A stretch of DNA of 36,508 nucleotides from Myxococcaceae bacterium (GTDB lineage Bacteria > Myxococcota > Myxococcia > Myxococcales > Myxococcaceae), in assembly GCA_019686135.1 (NCBI GenBank), contig JADGHL010000042.1, positions 1 to 36,508 on the forward strand, given 5' to 3'. The notes beneath the pieces were generated by a model that saw nothing but the letters and a program-made list of their open reading frames with translations, had not been told where the DNA came from and did not search any database. This document shows positions 1 through 7,304 of this stretch, piece by piece. Both the position numbers and the translations under genes were made by a program. Each line of letters opens with the position of its first letter. The first letter of the stretch is position 1.

Positions 1-228
1 CCGCCCGATGACGAAGTCCCGCCCCGACCCGCGGACGAGGCCCCGGAGGTGAAGCCTGCGCCCCCGCCGGCACCTGACGCGGAGAAGGCGAACCGCGAAG
101 AACCGCACGCGCCCGAGGCAAAGAAGGAGACGCCTGCCTCGAAAGAGAAGGCTTCGCCGCCGCCGCCCGAGAAGAAGGAGAAGGAGCGCGACATCAGCGA
201 GTGGGAGGAGGGCGTGATCGAATACTGA
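1..228 (+). CDS. C-terminal tail of an unidentified charged, Pro/Ala/Glu/Lys-rich protein (partial)
   Basis: The reading frame is open from the first base and ends with TGA at 226-228, giving 75 residues of a protein whose start lies outside the window. The visible part is low complexity, rich in Pro, Glu, Lys and Ala, and ends in a more ordered acidic and aromatic tail (DISEWEEGVIEY). Such tails are usually disordered linkers or surface extensions, so no function can be assigned. The gene is convergent with the EamA transporter, only 7 bases from that gene's stop. The regular GC-rich third positions and a clean stop support real coding. Confidence 0.6.
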   Translation, partial: PPDDEVPPRPADEAPEVKPAPPPAPDAEKANREEPHAPEAKKETPASKEKASPPPPEKKEKERDISEWEEGVIEY

Positions 229-235
229 GCGTCGA

Positions 236-1171
236 TCACCGCAGCGCGGGCGGCGACGTCCTTCGCTGGGTGATGCGCACGCCGGCGATGACCAGCGCGC
301 CGCCGGCGAAGATCTCCCAGGTCAGCGGCTCGCCGAGCAGCGCCCACGCCGCCAGCGCCGTCGCGGCGGGCTGCAGGTTCGCAAACACCGCCACCTTCGA
401 CGCCTCGAGGCGCGACAGCGCGAAGTACCAGAGGATGTACGAAATCACCGAGGTGGCCAGGCCGAGGTAGACGATCATCCACCAGGTCAAGTGGCTGGCC
501 TGGGTGAAGTGCGGCAGGTGCACCACCAGCGGCGCGAACGGGACAGAGACGAAGGAGGCCACCGTCATGGTCCAGGCGGTCGCGCGGAAGGCGCCGTAGC
601 GTTCGATGAGGACGCGACCCTCCGCGGTGTAGAGCACCCAGGCGGCGACGGCGACGAGGATGAGGGCATCCCCCCACAGGGGCCCGATGGCCGCGCGCAG
701 CCCGCGCCCGAGCAGCAGCATCACCACGCCGATGAACGCGACGCCGATGCCGAGCACCCGCGTCCGCGAGATGACCGCCTCGCCGCGCCAGACGAGATAG
801 AGGTACACGCCGAGCGGCGTGAGCGCGTAGAGCAGCGCGGCGTGCGCGGCGGTGGAGTGGTCGAGCCCGAAGAAGAAGAAGCCCTGGTTGAGCGGCCCGG
901 CGAGAACGCCGAGGAGGAACACGCGCAGGCGCGCCTCCTTCGGAGGCAGCGCGGGTCCGGGGAGGACCGCGAGCAGGAGCACGAAGACGATCCCGCTCGT
1001 GGCGAAGCGGGCCATCACCAGCTCCAGCGGGCGCAGGTCCACCATCGCCTGCTTGGCCGCAAGGTACGTCCCCGCGCTGATCGCCGTCTGCGCCAGCAGC
1101 GCCGCGTACACCGCGCCCAGCGGGGCCGCCGCGCCCGCCTCTCCGCCCAGAGCCGTCGTCCGATCCGCCAT
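236..1171 (-). CDS. EamA/DMT-family transporter (10-TM inner-membrane permease)
   Basis: Predicted inner-membrane permease of the drug/metabolite transporter superfamily (EamA). Members export amino acids, nucleobases or other metabolites; the substrate cannot be read from sequence. From the Met at 1171 the protein is 311 residues, the usual family length. It is a run of about ten hydrophobic segments in two halves, with family-like stretches such as FFFGLDHSTAAHAALL in the first half and NLQPAATALAAWALLGEPLTW in the second. A start at 1270 would add 33 polar residues unlike a DMT N-terminus, so I prefer 1171. It lies 41 bases downstream of the YXWGXW lipoprotein gene on the same strand. Confidence 0.88.
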   Translation of the reverse strand: MADRTTALGGEAGAAAPLGAVYAALLAQTAISAGTYLAAKQAMVDLRPLELVMARFATSGIVFVLLLAVLPGPALPPKEARLRVFLLGVLAGPLNQGFFFFGLDHSTAAHAALLYALTPLGVYLYLVWRGEAVISRTRVLGIGVAFIGVVMLLLGRGLRAAIGPLWGDALILVAVAAWVLYTAEGRVLIERYGAFRATAWTMTVASFVSVPFAPLVVHLPHFTQASHLTWWMIVYLGLATSVISYILWYFALSRLEASKVAVFANLQPAATALAAWALLGEPLTWEIFAGGALVIAGVRITQRRTSPPALR

Positions 1172-1212
1172 GCCATCGGTCTGGCACGGACCGGGCTCCG
1201 GGTGAACCGGAT

Positions 1213-2598
1213 TCAGGGCGCCGTCAGCACCCACCTCCCACCGACGCCGATGGTCGGGCCGGGCTCCCACACGTAGTTGGGCCCCGGCGGAACTTCGTAG
1301 TGCCCGGGACGCCAGACCCAGTGGCAGCCATCATGCCGCCACGAGCCGCCGATCCAGTGCGCGTTCGGCGCCGGCGCCTCCGGCTGAAGCTCCTCCGGTG
1401 GCTCCGGAGGCGGTCCGTCGTCGCATGGCTCCGGTGGCGGCTGAACAGCTGCCGCCGTCACCGCTGTGGTCTTCGCGGGCGCCGTCTGCTCCGGCGCGGT
1501 CCGGGCGCGCGGCGTCTGACTGAACGGAGGCATCGGCGCCGGAGCGTGGGCGACAGCCGTTCGAGCGGGCGGGCGCGGCGGCGCCGGGACCCTCCACCAG
1601 CCGCTCTGCCACTCCCATCCGCCGTCGGTCCAGACCCAGTGTCCGTTGATCCACTCCGCGTCATCGCTCGGGCGGCCGAAGTCGCGCCACGGGCGATCGT
1701 CCTTCGGGGGCGGCCGGAAACGATCCGGCGGACGCTGCCAGTGCCCCTCCACCCAACGCCACCGCGCGTAAGCCGGGACCGTGCCGTCGTGGGTCCACTC
1801 GTACCTGCCCGGCTGCCAGACCGCTCCGGGCGCGGGCGGCGATCCAGGCTCACGTGGTGGCGGAGGCGGCTCGATGCGGGTCACCTCGATCGTCACGCGG
1901 CCCTCCCGGACGAGCTGCGGCCACTCCGACCACAGCACCAGCTCGGCCTCGCGCGTGCCCGGGTCGATCGGATCGCTCTCCAACTCCCAGGTGGAGAGTT
2001 GGGCGCAGATCTCCAGCTCCGCCTTCAGATAGTTCCGGAGCCACCGGGCCTCGATGCTCTCCACTTCGCGCCAATGACCCGGCAGCGTAACCCCCACGTG
2101 CGCGCCCGCGCTGAGCGCCGCGCCCGAACCATCGACGGCGACACCGCCGAACCCCTGGACCGCAGACTGCGGCGGAGCGGTGGCCGGCATGTCCGCCGAA
2201 GCCTCTTCGTCTTCCCGAAGCCGCGAGGGTTCCGGCGTCGCTTCGGTTCGGGCCCCGGGTGCGGTCGCGTTGAGGTCGACACGTTCGCGCAGCCATTGCT
2301 GCCAGCGCAGCTCCGTGGGCGAATCGAACCACCGGTACGCGGGCGTGAGCGCACGGTCGCCGATGGTGGCATTGAAGCGCGGCGCGCAGCGCGCGCTGAT
2401 CGCGACCTTCACCTGCGTGGGCAGGGTGTCGTGGAGCGGAACTTTGATCCGCACCGGGCCCTGCTCGAAGCCGTCCTCGAGCCGGGTCTCCACGGTGTGG
2501 TCGCGGACGTAGACGCCACCGGGAGCGCAGCCGATGGCCGCGACGGCGACGATGCCGAGTGAGAGGAGCCGAGTCATGCGCCGGAAACCGGATGCCAT
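1213..2598 (-). CDS. YXWGXW-repeat lipoprotein
   Basis: Putative envelope lipoprotein of 461 residues and unknown function. The N-terminus has an Arg-containing n-region, a hydrophobic core and Cys24 in AIGC, an acceptable though not ideal lipobox. The first ~220 residues resemble no family I know. The C-terminal half carries Trp/Gly/Pro-rich motifs of the YXWGXW type: WVEGHW, WINGHWVW, WQSGWW, WIGGSW, WVWRPGHYEVPPG and YVWEPG, separated by Pro-rich linkers. Proteins with this repeat are common in proteobacterial and myxobacterial envelopes without a proven role. An alternative start is Met8 (2577); neither has a clear Shine-Dalgarno. It sits 80 bases after the urate-degradation operon on the same strand, but nothing links it to that pathway. 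Confidence 0.8.
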   Translation of the reverse strand: MASGFRRMTRLLSLGIVAVAAIGCAPGGVYVRDHTVETRLEDGFEQGPVRIKVPLHDTLPTQVKVAISARCAPRFNATIGDRALTPAYRWFDSPTELRWQQWLRERVDLNATAPGARTEATPEPSRLREDEEASADMPATAPPQSAVQGFGGVAVDGSGAALSAGAHVGVTLPGHWREVESIEARWLRNYLKAELEICAQLSTWELESDPIDPGTREAELVLWSEWPQLVREGRVTIEVTRIEPPPPPREPGSPPAPGAVWQPGRYEWTHDGTVPAYARWRWVEGHWQRPPDRFRPPPKDDRPWRDFGRPSDDAEWINGHWVWTDGGWEWQSGWWRVPAPPRPPARTAVAHAPAPMPPFSQTPRARTAPEQTAPAKTTAVTAAAVQPPPEPCDDGPPPEPPEELQPEAPAPNAHWIGGSWRHDGCHWVWRPGHYEVPPGPNYVWEPGPTIGVGGRWVLTAP

Positions 2599-2678
2599 CG
2601 ACGCGGGCGGCGCGACGAAAATTCAATCGGCTCGGCCTGCGAACCGCAGGCGCCCACGCCCGTGAGGGAGCCTTCGGC

Positions 2679-4037
2679 CTACCGTTTCCGCCGCGCGGTG
2701 ACGATCGCCAGAAACGACCGCGTGCGGAGCTCTTCGAGCGACAGGCCCGCCTCACGCGCGTCGTTCTCGGTGAGGGCGCCACAGGCGATGCCGCGGAGGA
2801 AGAAGTTGAGCAGCCCCTGGCCGGTGGCCGCGTCGTCGAAGATCTCGTTCACCCGCGTGGCCTGCGCCGCCCGGGCGAGGAACGCACGCAGCCGCGCGGT
2901 CGCTTCGGGGAGTCCCTCGAGGAAGAACGCGTAGGTGGCCGCGTAGCGGATCGGCAGCTGCGCGGGGTGCAGGTCCCAACCCTGATAAAGGCCGTTCACC
3001 AGCGCGTTCCGGATGTGCCGGTACGCCAGGCGCCAGGCGTTGAAGACGACCTCGCGGTTGCGCTCGAGCTGCTCGTGCGTGAGCGTCTCGCCCTTCTCCG
3101 CGCGGTGCGGTCCGACCGGCATCACGTTGGTCGCCCCGTCGACGACCCACACGCCGGTGCCGGCGAGCGCCACCTGCATCATCTGCCGCGCCCAGTCCGC
3201 GGCGGCGTGGCTCATCGTCTGGTGCGTCGCGGTCACGTCCATCGCAGCGGTGTAGTCGTACGCGCCGAAGTGCGCCGCCACGCAGCGCCCGCCGCCAGCC
3301 GCCACCAGCGCGCGCAGCGGCACTCGCCCGTCCTCAGAGAGGAGCGCCTGGGGCATTTCGATCATCAGCTCGAGCTTCAGCGCCCCCGACGGCAGGCGGT
3401 GCTTCTTCTCCAGCATCCCCAGCATCCGCACGAGCACCGCCACCTGCTCGGGCCGCGTCACCTTCGGGAGCGTGACCACGAAGTGCGGCGGAAGCCTGCG
3501 CCGGGAGGCCTTCGCCAGCGTGGAGACGAACACGTCCAGCGTCCGGGTCGCGCGCGGGAACAGCTCGGACGTGAGCGCTTTGATCCGGATCCCCACGAAG
3601 GGCGGAAGCGTCCCCGCCTCGAGCCCTTTCGCCATCTCCAGCGCGGCGTGCTCCGCGTGACCGTCCTCCTCCGCGTCCGGGCGGTGGCCGTAGCCGTCCT
3701 CGAAGTCGATCCGCTGATCCTCCACCGGCTCCCGGCGGAGCTTCTCCACCACCCGCGCGTAGACCGTGCGCATCATCCCCGCGTCCGCGCTGAGGTTGAG
3801 CGCGCGGGTGAGATCGCCCGCTTCGGGCGCGTACGTCTCCAGCGCGCGGAGCGCCAGATCGCCGAGCTTGCGCGCCGCGTTGGCCTGATAGAGGTGCGCG
3901 CCGCCGTAGACGACGTGGATGGGTTGGCGATCGGCCGAACGTCCGGGCCAGGTTCGGGCGATCGCCTTGTCGGCGCGCGCGATCGCCGAACGCAGCGGCG
4001 CGAGCTGGGCGGGAGTGAGCGAGGTCCGCGGCGGCAT
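2679..4037 (-). CDS. CitE/HpcH-like aldolase (DUF6986-type), last gene of the urate operon
   Basis: A 452-residue cytosolic protein with the metal-site motifs of the HpcH/HpaI/CitE (beta/alpha)8 superfamily. It has DFEDGYG at 111-117, LPK at 190-192, MIEMPQ at 225-230 with the likely Mg-binding Glu227, and HFGAYDYT at 256-263 with Asp261. These enzymes make or cleave C-C bonds of CoA thioesters or oxo-acids. I believe it matches the family annotated DUF6986, which I recall near purine-catabolic genes. Its start is 6 bases after the uraH stop, so it is almost certainly co-transcribed with the allantoin genes. My inference is a reaction with glyoxylate, the end product of ureidoglycolate breakdown, for example a malate-synthase-like condensation. 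The exact reaction is unproven. Confidence 0.75.
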   Translation of the reverse strand: MPPRTSLTPAQLAPLRSAIARADKAIARTWPGRSADRQPIHVVYGGAHLYQANAARKLGDLALRALETYAPEAGDLTRALNLSADAGMMRTVYARVVEKLRREPVEDQRIDFEDGYGHRPDAEEDGHAEHAALEMAKGLEAGTLPPFVGIRIKALTSELFPRATRTLDVFVSTLAKASRRRLPPHFVVTLPKVTRPEQVAVLVRMLGMLEKKHRLPSGALKLELMIEMPQALLSEDGRVPLRALVAAGGGRCVAAHFGAYDYTAAMDVTATHQTMSHAAADWARQMMQVALAGTGVWVVDGATNVMPVGPHRAEKGETLTHEQLERNREVVFNAWRLAYRHIRNALVNGLYQGWDLHPAQLPIRYAATYAFFLEGLPEATARLRAFLARAAQATRVNEIFDDAATGQGLLNFFLRGIACGALTENDAREAGLSLEELRTRSFLAIVTARRKR

Positions 4038-4043
4038 GAGGCG

Positions 4044-4388
4044 TCAGCTCCCGCGGTAGGTCGAAAAGCCAAAGGGACTGAGGAGCAGCGGCACGTGGTA
4101 GTGCTCGCCGGCCTCGGCGATCTCGAAGACGACCTGCACGTACGGATAGAAGCCGCGGGTCTTTTTCGAGGCGAAGTAGGCCGCGGTGTCGAAGGTAAGC
4201 CGGTACACCCCGGCACTCAGCGAGGTCCCCGAAGGGAGGAAGTCCTTGATGCGGCCGTCCGCATTCGTCACGCCGCGGGCGAGTTCCTTCCATCCGGTCG
4301 CGCCGATTTGCGCCTCCAGGAGGATGGGGAGATTTGCCGCGGGGCGGCCGAGAGAGACATCGAGGACGTGGGTGGAGAGCGTGCTCAT
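4044..4388 (-). CDS. uraH: 5-hydroxyisourate hydrolase (transthyretin-like)
   Basis: Hydrolyses 5-hydroxyisourate (HIU), the first product of urate oxidation, to OHCU. At 114 residues it has the normal length of bacterial HIU hydrolases. The diagnostic pieces are present: an N-terminal THVLD with the active-site His7, DGRIKDF with the conserved Arg46, HYHVPLLLSPFGFSTY near the end, and the C-terminal tetrapeptide YRGS that separates these enzymes from vertebrate transthyretin. The ATG at 4386-4388 overlaps the uraD stop (ATGA), implying translational coupling. A longer upstream reading in this frame is only a shadow of uraD. Confidence 0.96.
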   Translation of the reverse strand: MSTLSTHVLDVSLGRPAANLPILLEAQIGATGWKELARGVTNADGRIKDFLPSGTSLSAGVYRLTFDTAAYFASKKTRGFYPYVQVVFEIAEAGEHYHVPLLLSPFGFSTYRGS

Positions 4389-4903
4389 TCGTTCAACAGT
4401 TTCTCGAGCCGGATCCGCGTGATCTTCGCCTGTTCGGCGGCGGCCACGCGCAGCTCGGTGTCGGGATCGTTGTTCATCCGCTCGCGCAGAAGCGCGAGCA
4501 TCTCCTCGGCGCTCTTGCCGGTGGCGCATACCAGGAAGATGAAGCCGAACTTCTCCTCGTAAGCTCGGTTCCCTACGGCCAGGGCGCGGATGACCTCCTC
4601 CGAGGCGCCCTGGACACCCTGCTGCTCCTGCGAGGACCACTGCGCGGTGGACTGGAACTTCGCGCGCAGCGCGCTCTCGCCGATCCGCGGGTGGTGCGTC
4701 ATCGCCTCGCGCCAGTCCGATTCCGTGGTGCGCGCCCACTGCCGTTCCGACTCGGCGAACAGCTGGCCGGCGTCCGCGAACGGGCGCGCGCGCGCCATCG
4801 CCTCGGCCCACTTCGTCGATCCGCAGCAGCGAAGGAGCGCGGCGACGGCCTCCGCCTCACTCATCGCGTTGAGGCGCTTAAGCGCAGCCATGGGCCCCGT
4901 CAT
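4385..4903 (-). CDS. uraD: OHCU decarboxylase
   Basis: Converts 2-oxo-4-hydroxy-4-carboxy-5-ureidoimidazoline (OHCU) stereospecifically to (S)-allantoin. The protein is 172 residues, typical for UraD. It contains the catalytic HPRIGE motif at residues 71-76 (His71), the downstream SSQEQQG motif, and the family block YEEKFGFIFLVCATGKS near residues 115-131. The start ATG at 4901-4903 overlaps the allantoicase stop by four bases (ATGA). Its own TGA overlaps the uraH start, so alc, uraD and uraH form a tightly coupled chain. Met5 and Met14 are alternative starts, but the overlap supports the one chosen. Confidence 0.96.
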   Translation of the reverse strand: MTGPMAALKRLNAMSEAEAVAALLRCCGSTKWAEAMARARPFADAGQLFAESERQWARTTESDWREAMTHHPRIGESALRAKFQSTAQWSSQEQQGVQGASEEVIRALAVGNRAYEEKFGFIFLVCATGKSAEEMLALLRERMNNDPDTELRVAAAEQAKITRIRLEKLLNE

Positions 4904-5922
4904 ACCGGCCTGCCATAGAGCCGGAGCCGGCTCACGCCGCCGTCCGGGAAGATGTTGAGCCGCACGTGGGTGAAGGGGCCCTTCTCCACGAGCTCCTTCT
5001 CGAAGTAGTGCTGCTGCGAGGGGCCGAGCTTCACCCGCGGGAGCAGCTCCTTCCAGGGGAGCTCCTTCGCGTTGGCGAAGTCCAGCACCTCGGTCTCGAG
5101 ACGCACGCCGTCCAGCGAGCAGCTCTCCGGGTAGTTGCCCTTGAAGTGGTTGGTGTCGACCTCCACCTTCTGGATCATCCCCGGCGCGGCCAGCTTCACG
5201 ACGATCCAGTCGAACCCCGGCACCCGCTTGCGCCGCGTCTCCCAGCCCTCGCCCATGTGCGCCGCGCGGCCGGGGAGGATGAGGTTGTCCTTCGGGCCGA
5301 AGAACGCGTCGTTCGCCTGGATCACCACGCCGCCGTTCGCCACCGCCGCGAGGTCGACCAGCTCTCCCGACGCCTTGAGCCGGGCCACGTCCGGCACCAC
5401 CTGCCCGTGCACGCGGAAGCGCGCCACGCCACCGTCGGGGAAGATGTTGAGGCGCAGGTGCGTCCACCGCCGGTCGCTGTGGACCGCGAACATGTTCTGC
5501 GTGCCGCCGTGCAGCTTCTGGCGGGGGACGATCTCCGTCCAGCCGGACGCGCTCTGGTCGAACGGCGGATCGCCCTCCTCCGTCGCGATCGCGTCCACCG
5601 AGGCGTACTCGGGGAAGTTGCCGAGGAAGTGCGCGGTGTCGATGTTCACCCCGCGGACCACGCCCGGGATGCCGAGCCGGATGATCGCGCTGTCGTAGCC
5701 GGGCACGCGCTTGCGGCGCGACTCCCAGCCGTCCATCCACTTGCCCTTGTCGGTGTACTTGTCGGGGAGGAACACCGCGGGCGCCGGCTTGAGCAGGTTC
5801 TCCTTCTCCGCGAAGAAGTCGTCCGTCGCCCAGAGCACCCGCCCGCCCACCTTCTCGGAGGCGAGGTCGAGGTGCGTGGTGAAGCCGACGTGGATCCGCG
5901 TGTCGTTTGTGGCTGCCTGCAT
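4900..5922 (-). CDS. alc: Allantoicase
   Basis: Hydrolyses allantoate to (S)-ureidoglycolate and urea. The 340-residue protein consists of two tandem allantoicase domains, visible as an internal repeat. The first has WATDDFFAEKENLL, GWESRRKRVPGYD and HLRLNIFPDGGVARFRVHG. The second has QANDAFFGPKDNLIL, GWETRRKRVPGFD and HVRLNIFPDGGVSRLRLYG. This duplication and length are standard for the family. A Shine-Dalgarno-like GAGGAGG lies just upstream of the ATG at 5922, in the 16-base gap after allB. No ureidoglycolate lyase gene is seen in the window, so the next step must be encoded elsewhere or done by another protein. Confidence 0.96.
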   Translation of the reverse strand: MQAATNDTRIHVGFTTHLDLASEKVGGRVLWATDDFFAEKENLLKPAPAVFLPDKYTDKGKWMDGWESRRKRVPGYDSAIIRLGIPGVVRGVNIDTAHFLGNFPEYASVDAIATEEGDPPFDQSASGWTEIVPRQKLHGGTQNMFAVHSDRRWTHLRLNIFPDGGVARFRVHGQVVPDVARLKASGELVDLAAVANGGVVIQANDAFFGPKDNLILPGRAAHMGEGWETRRKRVPGFDWIVVKLAAPGMIQKVEVDTNHFKGNYPESCSLDGVRLETEVLDFANAKELPWKELLPRVKLGPSQQHYFEKELVEKGPFTHVRLNIFPDGGVSRLRLYGRPV

Positions 5923-5938
5923 CGGTCCTCCTCGGTCC

Positions 5939-7285
5939 TCAAGCTTCGCGCGTCACCCGGCGGCCGGAGGGCGGTGCGGGGAAGGTGCCGTCCGCGTAGA
6001 TCCGCTCGCCGGCCAGGAAGGTGGTGCGGACGCGGCCATATAGCCGGCGCCCGCTCCACGGCGTCAGCGGGTGGCGGTGCAGCACGTCCTTCGGCTGCGG
6101 GGTGAAGTCCGCGTCCGGATCGAACAGCACCAGGTCCGCGCGCAGGCCCGGAGCGATCCGCCCCCGGCTGCGCGAGACGCCGATGAACGCCGCCGTCCGT
6201 TCGCACATCACGCGCGCCAGCCACTCCAGCCCGAGCCCACGTGCCCGCATCCCGGTCCACACCGCGGGCAGCGAGAACTGCAATCCGGCGATGCCGCCCC
6301 ACGCCGCGCCGAAGTCGCCCGTCTCCAGCCCCTTGAGCGCCGGCGTGCACGGCGAGTGATCCGACACGACGAAGTCAATCGTCCCGTCCTTCACCGCGTC
6401 CCACAGGCGCTCCCGGTTCTCCGCCTCGCGGATGGGCGGCGCGCACTTGAAGTGCGTGGCGCCCGCGTCGATCTCCTCGGCGCTGAAGGTGAGGTAGTGC
6501 GGGCAGGTCTCCACGGTGAGCGGCAGCCCCTCTTCCCGCGCGCGCCGGATATCCGTCAGCGCGTCCGCCGACGAGAGGTGGACGATGTGCACGCGGCACC
6601 GGTGCGCGCGGCACAGGTCGATCATCATCCGGACGGCCGCGTTCTCCCACTCGCGCGGGCGAGCGTTCAGCCAGGTTGCGTACGCGCGCGGCTCGCCGCC
6701 GGTGGACGCGGGCGCGGCGTTCTCCAACTCCGCGTGCACCAGCAAGGGGACGCCTGCGCGCGCCAGCACCGGCATCGCTTCGTCGAGATCCGCGCGCGTC
6801 GACTGCGGGAACTCGTCCACGCCCGACGGGCAGAGGAACGCCTTGAACCCCAGCGCGCCGGCTTCGACCATCCGCTCGAGCTCCCCAGCGTTCTCCGGCA
6901 CCACCCCGCCCCAGAAGCCGTAGTCGATGGCGCAGCGCCCCTCCGCCGCCGCCACCTTGGTCTGAAGCGCGCTCAGTGTGGTGGTCGGCGGGATCGAGTT
7001 GAGCGGCATATCGACCACCGTGGCGATCCCCCCGGCTGCGGCGGCGCGGGTGGCCGTCTCGAAGCCCTCCCATTCGGTGCGCCCGGGTTCGTTGATGTGC
7101 GCGTGGCAGTCCACCACCGCCGGCATCACGACCTCGGCCGTCGCGTCGATGCGCTCGGCACCGGGCGGTCCGGCGACCTCGCCCCGCGCGACCTCGACGA
7201 TGCGGCCGTCGCGGACGATCACCGCGCCATCGACGAGACCTTCGGGCGTGACGATGCGGCGGCTGCGGATGACCCGATCGGACAT
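5939..7285 (-). CDS. allB: Allantoinase (cyclic amidohydrolase)
   Basis: Opens the hydantoin ring of allantoin to give allantoate. The protein is 448 residues, normal for AllB. It shows the amidohydrolase metal site: DCHAHINEPG (His61 and His63), Lys148 in GFKAFLC as the probable carboxylated bridging lysine, His184 in LLVHAE, HIVHLSSA at 233-240, and Asp309 in SDHSPC. The C-terminus has the usual beta-sandwich return (GRIAPGLRADLVLFDP). Dihydropyrimidinases and dihydroorotases share the fold. The HINEPGRTEWEGFETATRAA segment and the neighbouring urate genes favour allantoinase. The start lies 19 bases after puuD. Confidence 0.95.
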   Translation of the reverse strand: MSDRVIRSRRIVTPEGLVDGAVIVRDGRIVEVARGEVAGPPGAERIDATAEVVMPAVVDCHAHINEPGRTEWEGFETATRAAAAGGIATVVDMPLNSIPPTTTLSALQTKVAAAEGRCAIDYGFWGGVVPENAGELERMVEAGALGFKAFLCPSGVDEFPQSTRADLDEAMPVLARAGVPLLVHAELENAAPASTGGEPRAYATWLNARPREWENAAVRMMIDLCRAHRCRVHIVHLSSADALTDIRRAREEGLPLTVETCPHYLTFSAEEIDAGATHFKCAPPIREAENRERLWDAVKDGTIDFVVSDHSPCTPALKGLETGDFGAAWGGIAGLQFSLPAVWTGMRARGLGLEWLARVMCERTAAFIGVSRSRGRIAPGLRADLVLFDPDADFTPQPKDVLHRHPLTPWSGRRLYGRVRTTFLAGERIYADGTFPAPPSGRRVTREA

Positions 7286-7304
7286 GCGTGCCTCCGGAGC
7301 CCGG

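Noticed and set aside
2559-4562. A 667-codon open frame on the plus strand
   Set aside because: It is antisense to the aldolase and uraH genes, is Arg/His/Pro-rich and matches no family. Long shadows are expected at this GC content.
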